Part shown: piece by piece, positions 1-8,766 of the stretch
Position numbering within the stretch: the stretch's first letter is position 1
How the letters are laid out: each line of letters starts with the position of its first letter
From: Anaerolineaceae bacterium UBA700
GTDB taxonomy: Bacteria; Chloroflexota; Anaerolineae; Anaerolineales; Anaerolineaceae
Assembly: GCA_002298885.1 (NCBI GenBank)
Contig: DBMK01000177.1
Location: 1 to 18,431 of the forward strand
Direction of reading: 5' to 3'
Length of the DNA stretch: 18,431 bases
The notes under the pieces: model-generated
What the model saw: the letters and a program-made list of their open reading frames with translations, nothing else
Databases searched by the model: none
Told to the model about the DNA's origin: nothing
Program-made: the position numbers and the translations under genes

Positions 1-74
1 ACTGATTCGGGGGAAGGTCAGGGAGCGCAGGGAAAGTAGTCAGGAGACGAACTTACCTGCCAGGAAATTGGTTT

Positions 75-117
75 CTCCCCCTCTCCATTCCATGGAGAGG
101 GGGCCGGGGGGTGAGGT
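75..117 (+). repeat. Solo GC-rich hairpin repeat (same family as the DUF559 module termini)
   Basis: A 43-base unit with an 11-bp perfect stem (CCCCCTCTCCA pairing with TGGAGAGGGGG) and a 5-base loop TTCCA, followed by GGGGGGTGAGGT. It matches the copies at 11910-11953 and 12394-12437 except for three bases in the loop region. No DUF559 gene and no inverted partner are visible near it, so it looks like a solo, non-autonomous copy in intergenic DNA downstream of the tldD-like gene. Confidence 0.9.
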
Positions 118-177
118 CGGTTTTGACCTCCGTCTTTCCGGATTACCCGATTTGATTGTTAAAGTTCATTTCGCCCC

Positions 178-250
178 AATTCGCGCAATTTGTGGATCCT
201 TTATAAATTAATTCGCGTCCATTCGTTCCCATTCGTGTAATTCGTGGATA
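178..250. repeat. Cluster of degenerate ATTCG-type short repeats
   Basis: About seven imperfect units of roughly 9-11 bases built on ATTCGYG or ATTTGTGG: AATTCGCGC, AATTTGTGG, then after an AT-rich gap ATTCGCGTCC, ATTCGTTCCC, ATTCGTGTA and ATTCGTGG. The array ends a few bases before the stop codon of the tldD-like gene. Spacing is irregular and there are no unique spacers, so it is not a CRISPR. Function unknown. Confidence 0.7.
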
Positions 251-256
251 ACGTTT

Positions 257-1732
257 TCATTTTAACACCCCCACCCGAATCCCCCGGAAGCGAGCCGGGG
301 CGGCGCCGTGGCCGGTGTGGGCGATTTGGGCGGGCTGGCCTTTGCCGCAGTTGGGCGTGCCCCACATGCGCCAGTATTTCTCGCCGCACACCGCGTCGCA
401 GGCATTCCAGAATTCGGGCGTGCTGCCGGCGTAAGTGGGATTGCGCAGCAGGCGGGTGCGCCTGCCACCCTTGATCTCATAGCCCACCTCGGTGCCGAAC
501 TGAAAATTGAGCCGCCGGTCGTCGATCGACCAGGAACGGTTGGTCTCCATGTAAATGCCGTCGTCCGTATCGGCGATCAGGTCCTCCAGGTCCCACGCGC
601 CGGGCTCGAGGCTGACGTTGGTCATGCGCACGATGGGAATGCGATTCCAGCCGGAGGCGCGCATGCAGCCATTGGAAGCCAGGCCCAGGCGCGGGGCGGT
701 CTCGCGCGACATCAGGTAGCCGGTGAACAGGCCGTCCTTGACCAGCGGGGTGGACTGCGCCGGCACGCCCTCGTCGTCCCAGCCGAACGTGCCCAGGCCC
801 AGCGGGCGCAGGCTGTCTGCGGTCAGGTTCACCAGGGACGAGCCGTAGCGGAAACTGCCCAGCTTGTCGGTGGTCAGGAAAGAGGTGCCGGCGTAGGCCG
901 CCTCGCTCCCGAAGACCCGGTCCAGCTCGGTGGCGTGGCCGCAGGATTAGTGCACCTGTAGGGCAAGCTGGTCGCCGCCCAGGATGAGCGTGGTGGTAAT
1001 GTCCGCCGGGCAGGGCGCGGCGGTGAGCAGGGACACCGCCTCCTGGGCCACGCGCAGGGCGTTACCCGGCAGGTCCCAGGCCTGGATGGCCTCCCAGCCG
1101 GCCGTGACCTGGTTGCGCCCGAAGGAATTGGGGTAGGAACGGGTTTGGACCTCGCCCTCGCCCACCGCCAGGGCCTGGATGCCCCCGCCGGACTCGACCA
1201 GGGTCTGTTCGGTGAAGGCGCCCTCCGTGTTAGCAAACCACTTCTGCTCCTGCTGGAAAGTCAGGCTGCCGGTGCGGGTGCGCAGGCCGGGCACGCGCCC
1301 CATTTCGGCGTTGGCCTGGAACAGCAGGGCCAGCTTGTCTTCGAGCGGGACCGTAAACGGGTTTACTTGAACGGGGGTGGCGTAGCGCCCCTGGCTGGTC
1401 ACCGCCGGGCCCAGATCCACGGCAGGCGCGCCGGGTTGGGCCGAGGCGGCGGCGGTGGACAGGGCCAACTGCGTGGCGTGGTCGATCTCGTCCGGGCCGA
1501 TGGAACTGCTGCTGGCAAAGCCCCAGCCATCCCGCAGCAGGACGCGCACGCCGAACCCGGCCGATTCGGCCGAGTGAATCGCATCCACCTGGCCGTTTTT
1601 CACCCGCAGCGCCTGGGTCACCAGGCGCACGACGCGGATATCGGCGTAGCGCGCCCCACGCCGCGCCGCCAGGTCGAGGGCGCGCTGCATGAGAAGTCGT
1701 AAATCTGCTTCTTGAAGGAATTCACCGGTCAT
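257..1732 (-). pseudogene. tldD: TldD-like metallopeptidase with an in-frame stop at the catalytic Glu
   Basis: The reading frame runs 491 codons, the usual length for TldD, but is cut by TAA at 947-949 (codon 262). TldD works with TldE/PmbA as a cytosolic metallopeptidase in peptide maturation and degradation. The N-terminal part (residues 1-261) ends in GGDQLALQVH. After the stop the same frame continues SCGHATELDRVFGSE and runs to a normal TldD C-terminus with TPNCGKGQP and GHGAAPARFRG. The zinc motif HExxxH would read HESCGH, so the stop replaces exactly the catalytic Glu; one G-to-T change (GAA to TAA) explains it. No frameshift or second stop is present. The start ATG at 1732 has an AGAGGAAAACC ribosome site. 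No tldE partner is visible. TAA ends other genes here (10806, 11410), so it is not reassigned. It is either a recent null allele or a base error. Family assignment is firm; pseudogene status is less certain. Confidence 0.85.
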
Positions 1733-1746
1733 GGTTTTCCTCTTTA

Positions 1747-1787
1747 TTAACTGGATAAATTATAATTATCTTCGCTAGAAACGGGGT
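1747..1787. promoter_or_regulatory. AT-rich divergent promoter region between the tldD-like gene and the glycan cluster
   Basis: The short gap between the two divergent genes contains overlapping TATAAT-like hexamers on both strands (ATTATAAT at 1759-1766). No good -35 hexamer is seen at 16-18 bases on either side, so this is a candidate only. Confidence 0.35.
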
Positions 1788-2993
1788 ATGGTTTTGGATC
1801 AAAATGCGCCGCGGGCCAATTTTTTCGCCAGAGCCATCCCATCCTCAAGAACACCGCATAAAACCGTGAAAATTTGCCTAGTCGGTCCCATCTATCCCTT
1901 CCGAGGAGGGATAGCCCAATCCACCACGCTGCTTGCAAAGGCTCTTCGCCACGCCGGGCATTCGGTTGAAGTTTATTCTTTTAAGCGCCAGTACCCCGCC
2001 TGGCTCTACCCGGGTCAAAGCGACCGCGAGCCGGACGCCAACCCGGACCCCTTCCCGGCTAATTACGTCCTGGACCCGTTGGAGCCCTGGACGTGGTGGC
2101 AGGCAGCCCGCCAGATCGGCGCAAACAAGCCGGACCTGGTGCTGGTAATCTGGTGGACGACCTTCTGGTCTCCGGCGTACGCCAGCCTGGCCTACCTGCT
2201 CAAGCGGGCGGGGGTGCGGGTGGCCTTCCAGATCCACAATGTGCTGCCGCACGAACAACGTTTCATCGACCGGTTCCTGGCGCGCCTGACCCTTTCCCAG
2301 GGACAGGGCTTCATCGTGCACATGGAATCGGAACGCAAGCGGCTGCTGCACCTGCTGCCAAAGGCCGGCCCCACTGCCCTCTCGCCGCTCCCGGTTTTCG
2401 ACCAGTTCCTGCAGTTCCGCCTGCCGAAAGCGGAAGCGCGGGCGCGCCTGAGCCTGCCGGACGGCGAGCCCATGGTGCTGTTTTTTGGCATCGTGCGCCC
2501 GTATAAAGGGTTGAAATACCTGGTCGAGGCGCTGGGCATCCTGGATCAAGGCGGGGTCAAGACGCGATTGGTGGTTGCCGGCGAATTCTGGGAGGATATC
2601 AACAGCTACCAGCAGCAACTGGCACTGCTCGGCATTTTAGACCGGGCGATGCTGTTGAACCGCTATATCAATAACGAGGAAGTTGGGCTATACTTCTCGG
2701 CAGCGGACGTCTTCGCTGCTCCCTATACGGCTGGGACGCAGAGCGCGGCCGTCAAAACTGCCCTGGCCTTCGGCCTGCCGGTCGTCCTGACCGACCGCCT
2801 GGTGGATGAATTGATCGCCGGGCAGGCGGAACGCGTCCTTTCCGTCCCGCCCGGGGATGCACAGGCGTTAGCGAATGCAATCCTAGCGCAAATTAATCTG
2901 GACGCAGGGGCCCAAACCACTGGCCAACCCGGCCCATCGAACACCGGCTGGGAGCAACTGGTGCGGGTGATCGAATCCATCGCCTCACGCTGA
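1788..2993 (+). CDS. GT4-like glycosyltransferase, first gene of the glycan cluster
   Basis: A 401-residue GT-B fold glycosyltransferase, likely cytoplasmic, transferring a sugar to a lipid-linked glycan. The N-terminal Rossmann half opens with VKICLVGPIYPFRGGIAQS (from residue 27), typical of GT4 enzymes with a glycine-rich acceptor loop. The second half starts near residue 228 with VLFFGIVRPYKGLKYLVEA and has the late segment AAPYTAGTQSAAVKTALAFG. The usual EX7E pair of GT4 enzymes is missing there. The ATG at 1788 has only GGGG next to it; a GTG at 1866 would start exactly at the conserved VKICLVG and remove 26 unconserved residues, so the true start may be 1866. It begins a same-strand run of five genes with short gaps, pointing to one operon. 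Sugar donor and acceptor cannot be read from the sequence. Confidence 0.85.
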   Translation: MVLDQNAPRANFFARAIPSSRTPHKTVKICLVGPIYPFRGGIAQSTTLLAKALRHAGHSVEVYSFKRQYPAWLYPGQSDREPDANPDPFPANYVLDPLEPWTWWQAARQIGANKPDLVLVIWWTTFWSPAYASLAYLLKRAGVRVAFQIHNVLPHEQRFIDRFLARLTLSQGQGFIVHMESERKRLLHLLPKAGPTALSPLPVFDQFLQFRLPKAEARARLSLPDGEPMVLFFGIVRPYKGLKYLVEALGILDQGGVKTRLVVAGEFWEDINSYQQQLALLGILDRAMLLNRYINNEEVGLYFSAADVFAAPYTAGTQSAAVKTALAFGLPVVLTDRLVDELIAGQAERVLSVPPGDAQALANAILAQINLDAGAQTTGQPGPSNTGWEQLVRVIESIASR

Positions 2994-3015
2994 AATTCGG
3001 CGCAATTATCAAGGT

Positions 3016-4284
3016 ATGAAATCTCTCTCTAAGCTCATTGGCACCGGCCGAGGATTACTGCAGCGTAAATCGCTGCAGAACCTGGTCCTTTACGGCGGCA
3101 GCACCAGCCTGGGGCAGTTCTTCATGTTCGTTTATACCCTGCTGGTGGCGCGCACCCTGGGGCCGGAGCAGTTCGGGATCTATGCCAGTTGTTACGCCGC
3201 CACCGGCCTGAGCGCTTTTACCGTTAACCTGGGGATGGACACCTGGATCCTGCGCGAATCGGCCACCACGCAGGACCTGTACAGCCTGGCCGGCGGCATT
3301 TTGCGCAATAAGGGTGTGACCGGCCTCGCCTGGGGGGCGTTTCTCGTCATCGGCCTCCCCCTGATCCGGCCGGACGTGTTTTCACCCGCATTGATGCTGA
3401 TCTGCGCCGCCGACATCTGGTGCGATAGCTGCCTGAATACCCAGATCGCCTGCCTTAACATTACCCGCAAAATCCCGCGCATCACTACCCTGGTCCTGGT
3501 TTCGCGGCTCGGCAGGCTGGTCGGGGCGGTTGCGGTCATCCTCCTGGGGCTCGAATCGCCACTTTTGTTCGCCCTGGTGCGCGCGGTGTTCAGCGTATCC
3601 GCGCTCCTGGTATCCTGGAGCTATACCCGGCCGAAATTCACCGGCGTCGCCTCCTTCCAAAGCATTTTCAAAAGCTCGCTGCCTTTTGCCGCCTCTGAGC
3701 TCCTCGCCCAAATTTACGTCCAGGCGGACGTGACTATCCTGTCGCTTATGAGCACGAAGGATGCGACCGGCCTGTATTCGACCGCCTCGGGGATGATTAA
3801 CGCCCTGTTCGTCATCCCCACCGCAGGGTACTTGCTGGCTATCCCGGCCCTGTCGCGGCTGGCAACCCAGGCCCCTGAGCGGTTGTTTTTTGCGATCAAG
3901 CGCTATTTCCTGGTTTTCGTAGGCCTGGGGATCATGCTCCTGCTGGCGACCCTGTTCTTCGGCGCGTTTGTGACGGAGGCCCTGCTGGGGGCAAAATACC
4001 ACACTTCGGGGCAGTTGTTCGCCCTCATGAGCCCGATCCTGCTCCTAAAGTCGATCGGGGCCTGCTGCGCGGCCATCCTGGTATCCATCGGGCAGCAAAG
4101 CAAGCGGCTGGTCCCCCAGGCGGCTTCGGCGGCGGCAAATGTCCTTCTGAACATCTGGATCATCCCCATTGCCGGGATTACCGGAGTGGCGGTTGTATAT
4201 ATAATCAGTGAAGTGATCCTGACGCTGGGTTACGGGGCGATGGTTTTTACGCAGTTACGCAAAAAGCCGCTGCCGGTTTATTGA
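3016..4284 (+). CDS. Wzx-type polysaccharide flippase (MATE/MOP superfamily)
   Basis: A 422-residue, very hydrophobic protein with about twelve or more predicted membrane segments spread over its length. The start region YGGSTSLGQFFMFVYTLLVA followed by RTLGPEQFGIYA is the classic opening of the polysaccharide biosynthesis/flippase family (Wzx-like), which moves lipid-linked oligosaccharide units across the cytoplasmic membrane. It lies 22 bases after the first glycosyltransferase and before the pyruvyl transferase-like gene, so it is probably the exporter for the glycan built by this cluster. The ATG is preceded by AAGG. No Wzy polymerase or initiating glycosyltransferase is visible in the window, so the cluster is partial or the rest is encoded elsewhere. 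Confidence 0.9.
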   Translation: MKSLSKLIGTGRGLLQRKSLQNLVLYGGSTSLGQFFMFVYTLLVARTLGPEQFGIYASCYAATGLSAFTVNLGMDTWILRESATTQDLYSLAGGILRNKGVTGLAWGAFLVIGLPLIRPDVFSPALMLICAADIWCDSCLNTQIACLNITRKIPRITTLVLVSRLGRLVGAVAVILLGLESPLLFALVRAVFSVSALLVSWSYTRPKFTGVASFQSIFKSSLPFAASELLAQIYVQADVTILSLMSTKDATGLYSTASGMINALFVIPTAGYLLAIPALSRLATQAPERLFFAIKRYFLVFVGLGIMLLLATLFFGAFVTEALLGAKYHTSGQLFALMSPILLLKSIGACCAAILVSIGQQSKRLVPQAASAAANVLLNIWIIPIAGITGVAVVYIISEVILTLGYGAMVFTQLRKKPLPVY

Positions 4285-4362
4285 CCGGCGGATGAAGAAT
4301 ACATGCTCTACTACAGCGTCTGCCCAGCCTGACCGGGCCAACCCTTTTCTGAAGAGAATAGA

Positions 4363-5652
4363 TTGAAATTCAATATCCTGATCGTGAATTTCCATAGCGC
4401 TCAAAATGCAGGAGATGCGGCTCTTGTAAAATTAAATATTGAGCAGCTGCGAAAATCCTTCGCCGAGCCTGTTTTCACGGTCTGCGCCAACTATCCAGAC
4501 GAGGAATTTTTCCGCAGTGAGCCGGGCATCAACGTCATCCCTTCGGCCTATGCGCTGGTCGGCGCCAACAAGGGGGATCCGGAAGCCCTGCAGATCTTAA
4601 GGTTGGCCTGTGGGTTCTTGTTGGCATTTATTGCCGGGCTCCTTCCCGCTTCCTGGCTGCGCTGGCTTCTTTTCAGCCGTTGGGGCCCCTTCCTCCAGGC
4701 CCACCGCCGGGCCGATCTCATCGCGGCCGTCTCGGGCAACCAGTTCCTTTCGATGGGCAAATATGGGTGGCCGTTCCCACTGACCGCGGCTTCGGTGCTG
4801 CTGGCCCACCTGTACCGCAAACCTTTCTACGTGATGCCGCAGTCCATCGGTCCGTTTATCCGGGGATGGGAGCGATTCCTGGTTGAGGGACTATATGGAC
4901 GAGCGCGTTTAATTTTCTTGCGCGACGCGATTTCAATCGACCTGGCGAAGGAAATCGGTTTGCCGCAAGGGAAGACACTCTTTTCGCCGGACCCTGCCTT
5001 TGCCCTGGCGCCGTCCGGTCGCGCCGAGGCCAGCCAGATTTTGAGCCGCTATGGATACAGCCCTGACCGCCTGTCCATTGGGGTCACGGTCATTGCCTCC
5101 CTGGCCAAGACGCTTAACCAACAGACCATTCGGCGTTATTACACAGAAACTGCAATCGCACTCAAGCGTTTCAGCCAAACGATCCATGCACGTGTTTACA
5201 TTTTTAACCAGGTGGTCGGGCCTTCGCTAAGGGAAGATGACCGCGTCGCTGCGCACGAATTGTTATCTCAATGGTCAAACTCGGCGGAGGATATTGTGGT
5301 TGTTGACGAAGCGTTATCCCCCATGCAGTTGAAGGCATGCTACGGAATGATGGATTTGTTCCTCGCTTCTCGGCTGCATTCGGCGATTTTTGCAATCAGC
5401 ATGAACGTGCCCACCCTGGTGGTCGGATATTTCACCAAAGCGCATGGGATGCTCCAATCGATGGGATTGGAGGAGTGTTACCTGGATATTGCGGATTTGA
5501 CTTCCGATTTGTTGGTTGCCAGGCTGGAGCAGCTCTGGCGGAACCGGGAGGAAATTCAGGCGAAAGCCGGCCAAAAAGTGAGCGAATTTGACGCCGCCAT
5601 CTGGCAGACCGGCGCCAGAATCGGCGAGGACTTTAACTGTGGTCCGAAATAG
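4363..5652 (+). CDS. Polysaccharide pyruvyl transferase family protein
   Basis: A 429-residue protein of the polysaccharide pyruvyl transferase family (CsaB/WcaK-like, PF04230), which adds ketal-linked pyruvate to surface sugars. The N-terminus ILIVNFHSAQNAGDAALV (residues 5-22) is the family's opening with the N-x-GD loop. The C-terminal half has the SRLHSAIFA motif (near 336-344, with His339) and then VPTLVVGYFTKAHGML, both typical. The start is a TTG at 4363, chosen because the conserved MKFNILIVNF begins there and GAAGAG lies upstream at a suitable distance. Its end overlaps the next gene by 14 bases, indicating translational coupling. Members of this family are not all proven pyruvyl transferases, so the substrate is open. 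Confidence 0.87.
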   Translation: MKFNILIVNFHSAQNAGDAALVKLNIEQLRKSFAEPVFTVCANYPDEEFFRSEPGINVIPSAYALVGANKGDPEALQILRLACGFLLAFIAGLLPASWLRWLLFSRWGPFLQAHRRADLIAAVSGNQFLSMGKYGWPFPLTAASVLLAHLYRKPFYVMPQSIGPFIRGWERFLVEGLYGRARLIFLRDAISIDLAKEIGLPQGKTLFSPDPAFALAPSGRAEASQILSRYGYSPDRLSIGVTVIASLAKTLNQQTIRRYYTETAIALKRFSQTIHARVYIFNQVVGPSLREDDRVAAHELLSQWSNSAEDIVVVDEALSPMQLKACYGMMDLFLASRLHSAIFAISMNVPTLVVGYFTKAHGMLQSMGLEECYLDIADLTSDLLVARLEQLWRNREEIQAKAGQKVSEFDAAIWQTGARIGEDFNCGPK

Positions 5653-6814
5653 GCCGAGGGTCATCCAGATCATCAAAGGCCTGGATATCGGCGGGCTGCA
5701 CGGGGGCGCCGACTTGCTGGGCTACAATCTGGCGGGCGCTTTGAGCAGCCAGCAGGTCGACGTGCGGCTGTGCATCTTCTTTCGCATGGATACGCCGGCC
5801 GAAGCCAAATACCTGGAGCAGTTATCGGTGAACGGCGTAAGCTATTTCTTCCTCAAAGCCTGGCCTGGAAAGACCAGCCTGCGGACGTATTACGAGTGCT
5901 TCAAGAATCTCTACTCGATCCTGAAGCGCGAGCCTGCGGACATCCTGCACAGCCACTTTCACGTAGGCACGCTGATCGCCATCCTGACAAAAATACTGGG
6001 CCGGGTGCGCCGGGTTGTGCGCACGGCCCACGTCAATTACGAATGGCAGCGCGGCTGGCCCGGATGGGTCCAAAAAAGCGCCATCTGGAGCATGATCTTC
6101 GTGCTGTTTCCATTCTTCGTGGACCGCGAGGCCGGTGTTTCGAAAATCATCGTCGATTTATTGGACCGGCGCTTTATCGCCCGGCTTATGGGCAAGAAAG
6201 CACACCTGATTTATAATGCCATCCCGCTGCGGCCGAATCCCCCCGGATTCGATTCTCAGGAAAGCAGAGAAGCTGCCCATCCACACTTGATCGTGGGCAG
6301 CGTGGGCCGCCTGGAGGAACAAAAGGGCTATTCGTACCTGCTAAACGCCGTTCAATTGTTAAAAGAAGACCTGCCCCAGGCCGAATTTTGGATCATCGGC
6401 GAAGGCCCCCTGAATGCGGCCTTGAAAGATGAGGCGCGCCGGCTGGACGTCGAGTCGCGGGTGCGTTTCTGGGGGAAGCGCGACGACGTACTCGACCTGG
6501 TCCGGCAGATGGACCTGTTCGTGCTGCCCTCTGTATACGAGGGCCTGCCGACCGTGGTCCTGGAGAGCATGTCCTGCGGCGTCCCGGTGATTGCTACCGA
6601 CATTCCTGGCACGCGCGAGATCGTCCAAAAGGACGTCAACGGGTGGCTGGCGGAACCCCGCAGCGCGGCTGCCCTGGCCGGCTGCATTCAATATGCTGTT
6701 GACCATCCTGAAATCCGCCAACTTTATTCACAAGCAGCTTACCATTCGCTTAAAGAATTTGATATCCTCACCACCGCTCAAAAATATGCAGACCTCTACC
6801 GAAGGATGATATGA
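5639..6814 (+). CDS. GT4 family glycosyltransferase (first of two tandem paralogues)
   Basis: The proposed start is GTG at 5639, giving 391 residues. It is preceded by GAGGA at 5626-5630 with 8 bases of spacing, and the conserved segment RVIQIIKGLDIGGLHGG follows directly. A longer frame opens at 5588 but would add 17 unconserved residues inside the upstream gene. The GT-B fold is clear: glycine-rich N-terminal loop, HSHFHVGTL mid-region, VGSVGRLEEQKGY opening the donor domain, and the EX7E pair (E301 and E309) in YEGLPTVVLES before CGVPVIATDIPGTREI. It probably adds a sugar to the lipid-linked glycan on the cytoplasmic side. It is closely similar in layout to the next gene, suggesting tandem duplication. 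Confidence 0.9.
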   Translation: MVRNRPRVIQIIKGLDIGGLHGGADLLGYNLAGALSSQQVDVRLCIFFRMDTPAEAKYLEQLSVNGVSYFFLKAWPGKTSLRTYYECFKNLYSILKREPADILHSHFHVGTLIAILTKILGRVRRVVRTAHVNYEWQRGWPGWVQKSAIWSMIFVLFPFFVDREAGVSKIIVDLLDRRFIARLMGKKAHLIYNAIPLRPNPPGFDSQESREAAHPHLIVGSVGRLEEQKGYSYLLNAVQLLKEDLPQAEFWIIGEGPLNAALKDEARRLDVESRVRFWGKRDDVLDLVRQMDLFVLPSVYEGLPTVVLESMSCGVPVIATDIPGTREIVQKDVNGWLAEPRSAAALAGCIQYAVDHPEIRQLYSQAAYHSLKEFDILTTAQKYADLYRRMI

Positions 6815-6854
6815 GACCCGGCGGGCGCTGCTGGTTTTCAAAACCTGGGAGACG

Positions 6855-8003
6855 ATGAAGGTACTCGAGATTATCAAAGGCCTGGATATAGGCGGGTTAA
6901 ACGGAGGCTCCGAGCAATTCGGCCTGAACCTGAGCCGCTATTTGCATACTCAGGAAGCCCTGGACGTGCGCCTGTGCGCCTTTTACGAATGCGGCAGCCC
7001 GGTGGAAAAAAGCTGGGTAGAGCGGCTCCAGGCCGAAGGCATACCGGTCCTCTTTGCCTTGCCGTGCGCAGGTCGATTCTTCTGGAATGGGTTTGCCCGC
7101 TTATCCGCTTATTGTCGCGACCAAAAGATCGACATCGTCCACAGCCACAACCATATCGGGTCTCTGGCGGCTGTTTTTCTCAAACGGAATAAATCCCTGC
7201 CGGTGGTCCTGCGCACGGCTCACGCCGGGACGGAGTGGGGCCGCGGCCCGCTTGCCTGGATCAACCGCCAGGTATTTTCCGGCTGGATATACCCCCTGGT
7301 CATGGACGCACAAATTGGCGTGTCCAAAGCCATCGTCGAACGGCTGGCCCGCTGCCCGGGCACGCGCCTCTCTGGCAGAATACCGCGCCTGATTTACAAC
7401 GCAATGCCCGAAGGCGAGGTCCCGGACCTGAGCCTGCCCAGTTACACGACCGGCGGCCGGAGTGAATTCATCATCGGAAGCGTAGGCCGCCTGACCAAAA
7501 TAAAAGATTACCCCACCCTGCTAAAAGCGTTTCGCCAATTTCTGTCCTCGGTTCCAAATGCCAGGCTGGTTCTGGTGGGGGAAGGGGAAGAGTCGCTCAA
7601 ATTGCACGACCTGGCCAAGGATTTAGGGATTGAGGACAGGGTGGAATTTGCAGGCCAGCAAACGAACCCCCTTGCCTATTTAGCCCGCATGGACGTATTC
7701 GTCTTGCCTTCGCTTTCGGAGGGTCTGCCAACCTCGATCCTGGAAGCCGCGGCCTGCGGGACCCCGGTCGTCGCCAGCGACATCCCTGGGACGCGCGAAC
7801 TGGTCGAGGACGGGAAAACCGGCTGGCTGGTTCCAGTATCCGATCCGGAAGCATTAGTGAAGACGCTGTTGGAAGTCTATCGCTCCCCCGAAAAGCGGGT
7901 GCGTTTTGCAGCCCAGGCAGCTTTGACAATAACACAATATACTTATCCGGCGGCTGCGAGGCAGTACGCAGAGCTATACCGGCAGCTTACTGGCCCAATA
8001 TAA
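6855..8003 (+). CDS. GT4 family glycosyltransferase (second tandem paralogue)
   Basis: A 382-residue retaining-type GT-B glycosyltransferase. It shares with the upstream gene the opening EIIKGLDIGGLNGG, the middle VHSHNHIGSLAAVF, the segment VVLRTAHAGTEWGRGPL, the donor-domain start IIGSVGRLTKIKDY and the EX7E pair (E289, E297) in SEGLPTSILEAAACGTPVV. GGGAG precedes the ATG at 6855. It follows the first paralogue after 40 bases and is the last gene of the + strand glycan run; the next gene is convergent. The two copies have clearly diverged, so they probably transfer different sugars or make different linkages. Confidence 0.9.
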   Translation: MKVLEIIKGLDIGGLNGGSEQFGLNLSRYLHTQEALDVRLCAFYECGSPVEKSWVERLQAEGIPVLFALPCAGRFFWNGFARLSAYCRDQKIDIVHSHNHIGSLAAVFLKRNKSLPVVLRTAHAGTEWGRGPLAWINRQVFSGWIYPLVMDAQIGVSKAIVERLARCPGTRLSGRIPRLIYNAMPEGEVPDLSLPSYTTGGRSEFIIGSVGRLTKIKDYPTLLKAFRQFLSSVPNARLVLVGEGEESLKLHDLAKDLGIEDRVEFAGQQTNPLAYLARMDVFVLPSLSEGLPTSILEAAACGTPVVASDIPGTRELVEDGKTGWLVPVSDPEALVKTLLEVYRSPEKRVRFAAQAALTITQYTYPAAARQYAELYRQLTGPI

Positions 8004-8013
8004 CCCCTAAGCT

Positions 8014-8733
8014 CTACCCAATCCGGCGAATATGTAAGCGAGAGGTCTGTGTAAACTGGTAACGCGGCTGCTTGTCGGCGAAATATTCATCGACAGCTTT
8101 GCGGCAGCCGGACCAATGGGAATAATCATCGATGACCAAACAACCTTGCATTACCAGGCGCGGCTCAATCCGCTGCAGGCATACCATCACCGAGTCATAC
8201 CAGTCACAATCCAGATGAGCAAAGGCTATGGGCTGATCGAGATTCAAGGTATCCTGAAACAAACCTTTAACCAACTTTACCTGGTTTCTTTCAATTGGGA
8301 AGCCGAACCGGTCAAACGATTGCTGCACCTGCTGTAATAAATCCTTGCGGTAGCCATAGTAAACATCACCACCCAGGCCGGGAGAGTTGCCGGAGACAAT
8401 CTGGGCGTAACGCTCGTGTGCGTCGCTCCCATCTGTGGAGGAAGGAGATGGAATCTGTTCGAAAGTATCGTATACGAAAAAGGGCCGGTCGGAGGATTTG
8501 GCAGCAGCAATGACCAGGGCTGAACCTCCAAGGGCACAACCTGCTTCGACGCAAATTCCGGCAACTTTATTTTTCTCAAGTCCCAGCACAGCGTCTGCCA
8601 GATCCGCCAATGCCGCCGGTTCCAGGTAGGTGAGGCGTTGGCGGCGCACCTCCTGCAAAACCCTCCATACAGCGGGGCGATTCAGGAAGAGATCGACCAG
8701 ATGAAAAACTGACTGAAATGTGGGGAATCTCAA
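8014..8733 (-). CDS. TylF/MycF-like O-methyltransferase
   Basis: A 239-residue class I methyltransferase of the TylF/MycF family (macrocin O-methyltransferase, PF05711), which methylates sugar hydroxyls using SAM and a divalent metal. The SAM loop is VEAGCALGGSALVIAAA (residues 62-78). Candidate metal ligands are D175 in HLDCDWYDS and D202/D203 in IDDYSHW; their 27-residue spacing fits the family's metal site as I recall it. The start is TTG at 8733 with AGGGG upstream. The lipoprotein stop lies 11 codons upstream in the same frame, so both genes are probably co-transcribed. It sits convergent to the glycan cluster and may methylate a sugar of that glycan; this is inference. Confidence 0.85.
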   Translation of the reverse strand: MRFPTFQSVFHLVDLFLNRPAVWRVLQEVRRQRLTYLEPAALADLADAVLGLEKNKVAGICVEAGCALGGSALVIAAAKSSDRPFFVYDTFEQIPSPSSTDGSDAHERYAQIVSGNSPGLGGDVYYGYRKDLLQQVQQSFDRFGFPIERNQVKLVKGLFQDTLNLDQPIAFAHLDCDWYDSVMVCLQRIEPRLVMQGCLVIDDYSHWSGCRKAVDEYFADKQPRYQFTQTSRLHIRRIG

Positions 8734-8766
8734 TATGCGCCCCTGGAAAATGGCAAATCTTTTAAA

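Noticed and set aside
178..250. CRISPR array
   Set aside because: Units are too short and irregular, with no unique spacers and no cas genes in the window.
1..256. tldE partner gene downstream of the tldD-like gene
   Set aside because: This stretch holds only repeats and non-coding DNA; no TldE-like frame is visible.
257..1732. TAA readthrough or genetic code change in the tldD-like gene
   Set aside because: TAA ends other intact genes here (10804-10806, 11408-11410), and no recoding element was seen near 947.
5588..5638. Longer N-terminus of the first tandem glycosyltransferase
   Set aside because: The extra 17 residues are not family-like and overlap the upstream gene; the GTG at 5639 has a well-placed GAGGA.
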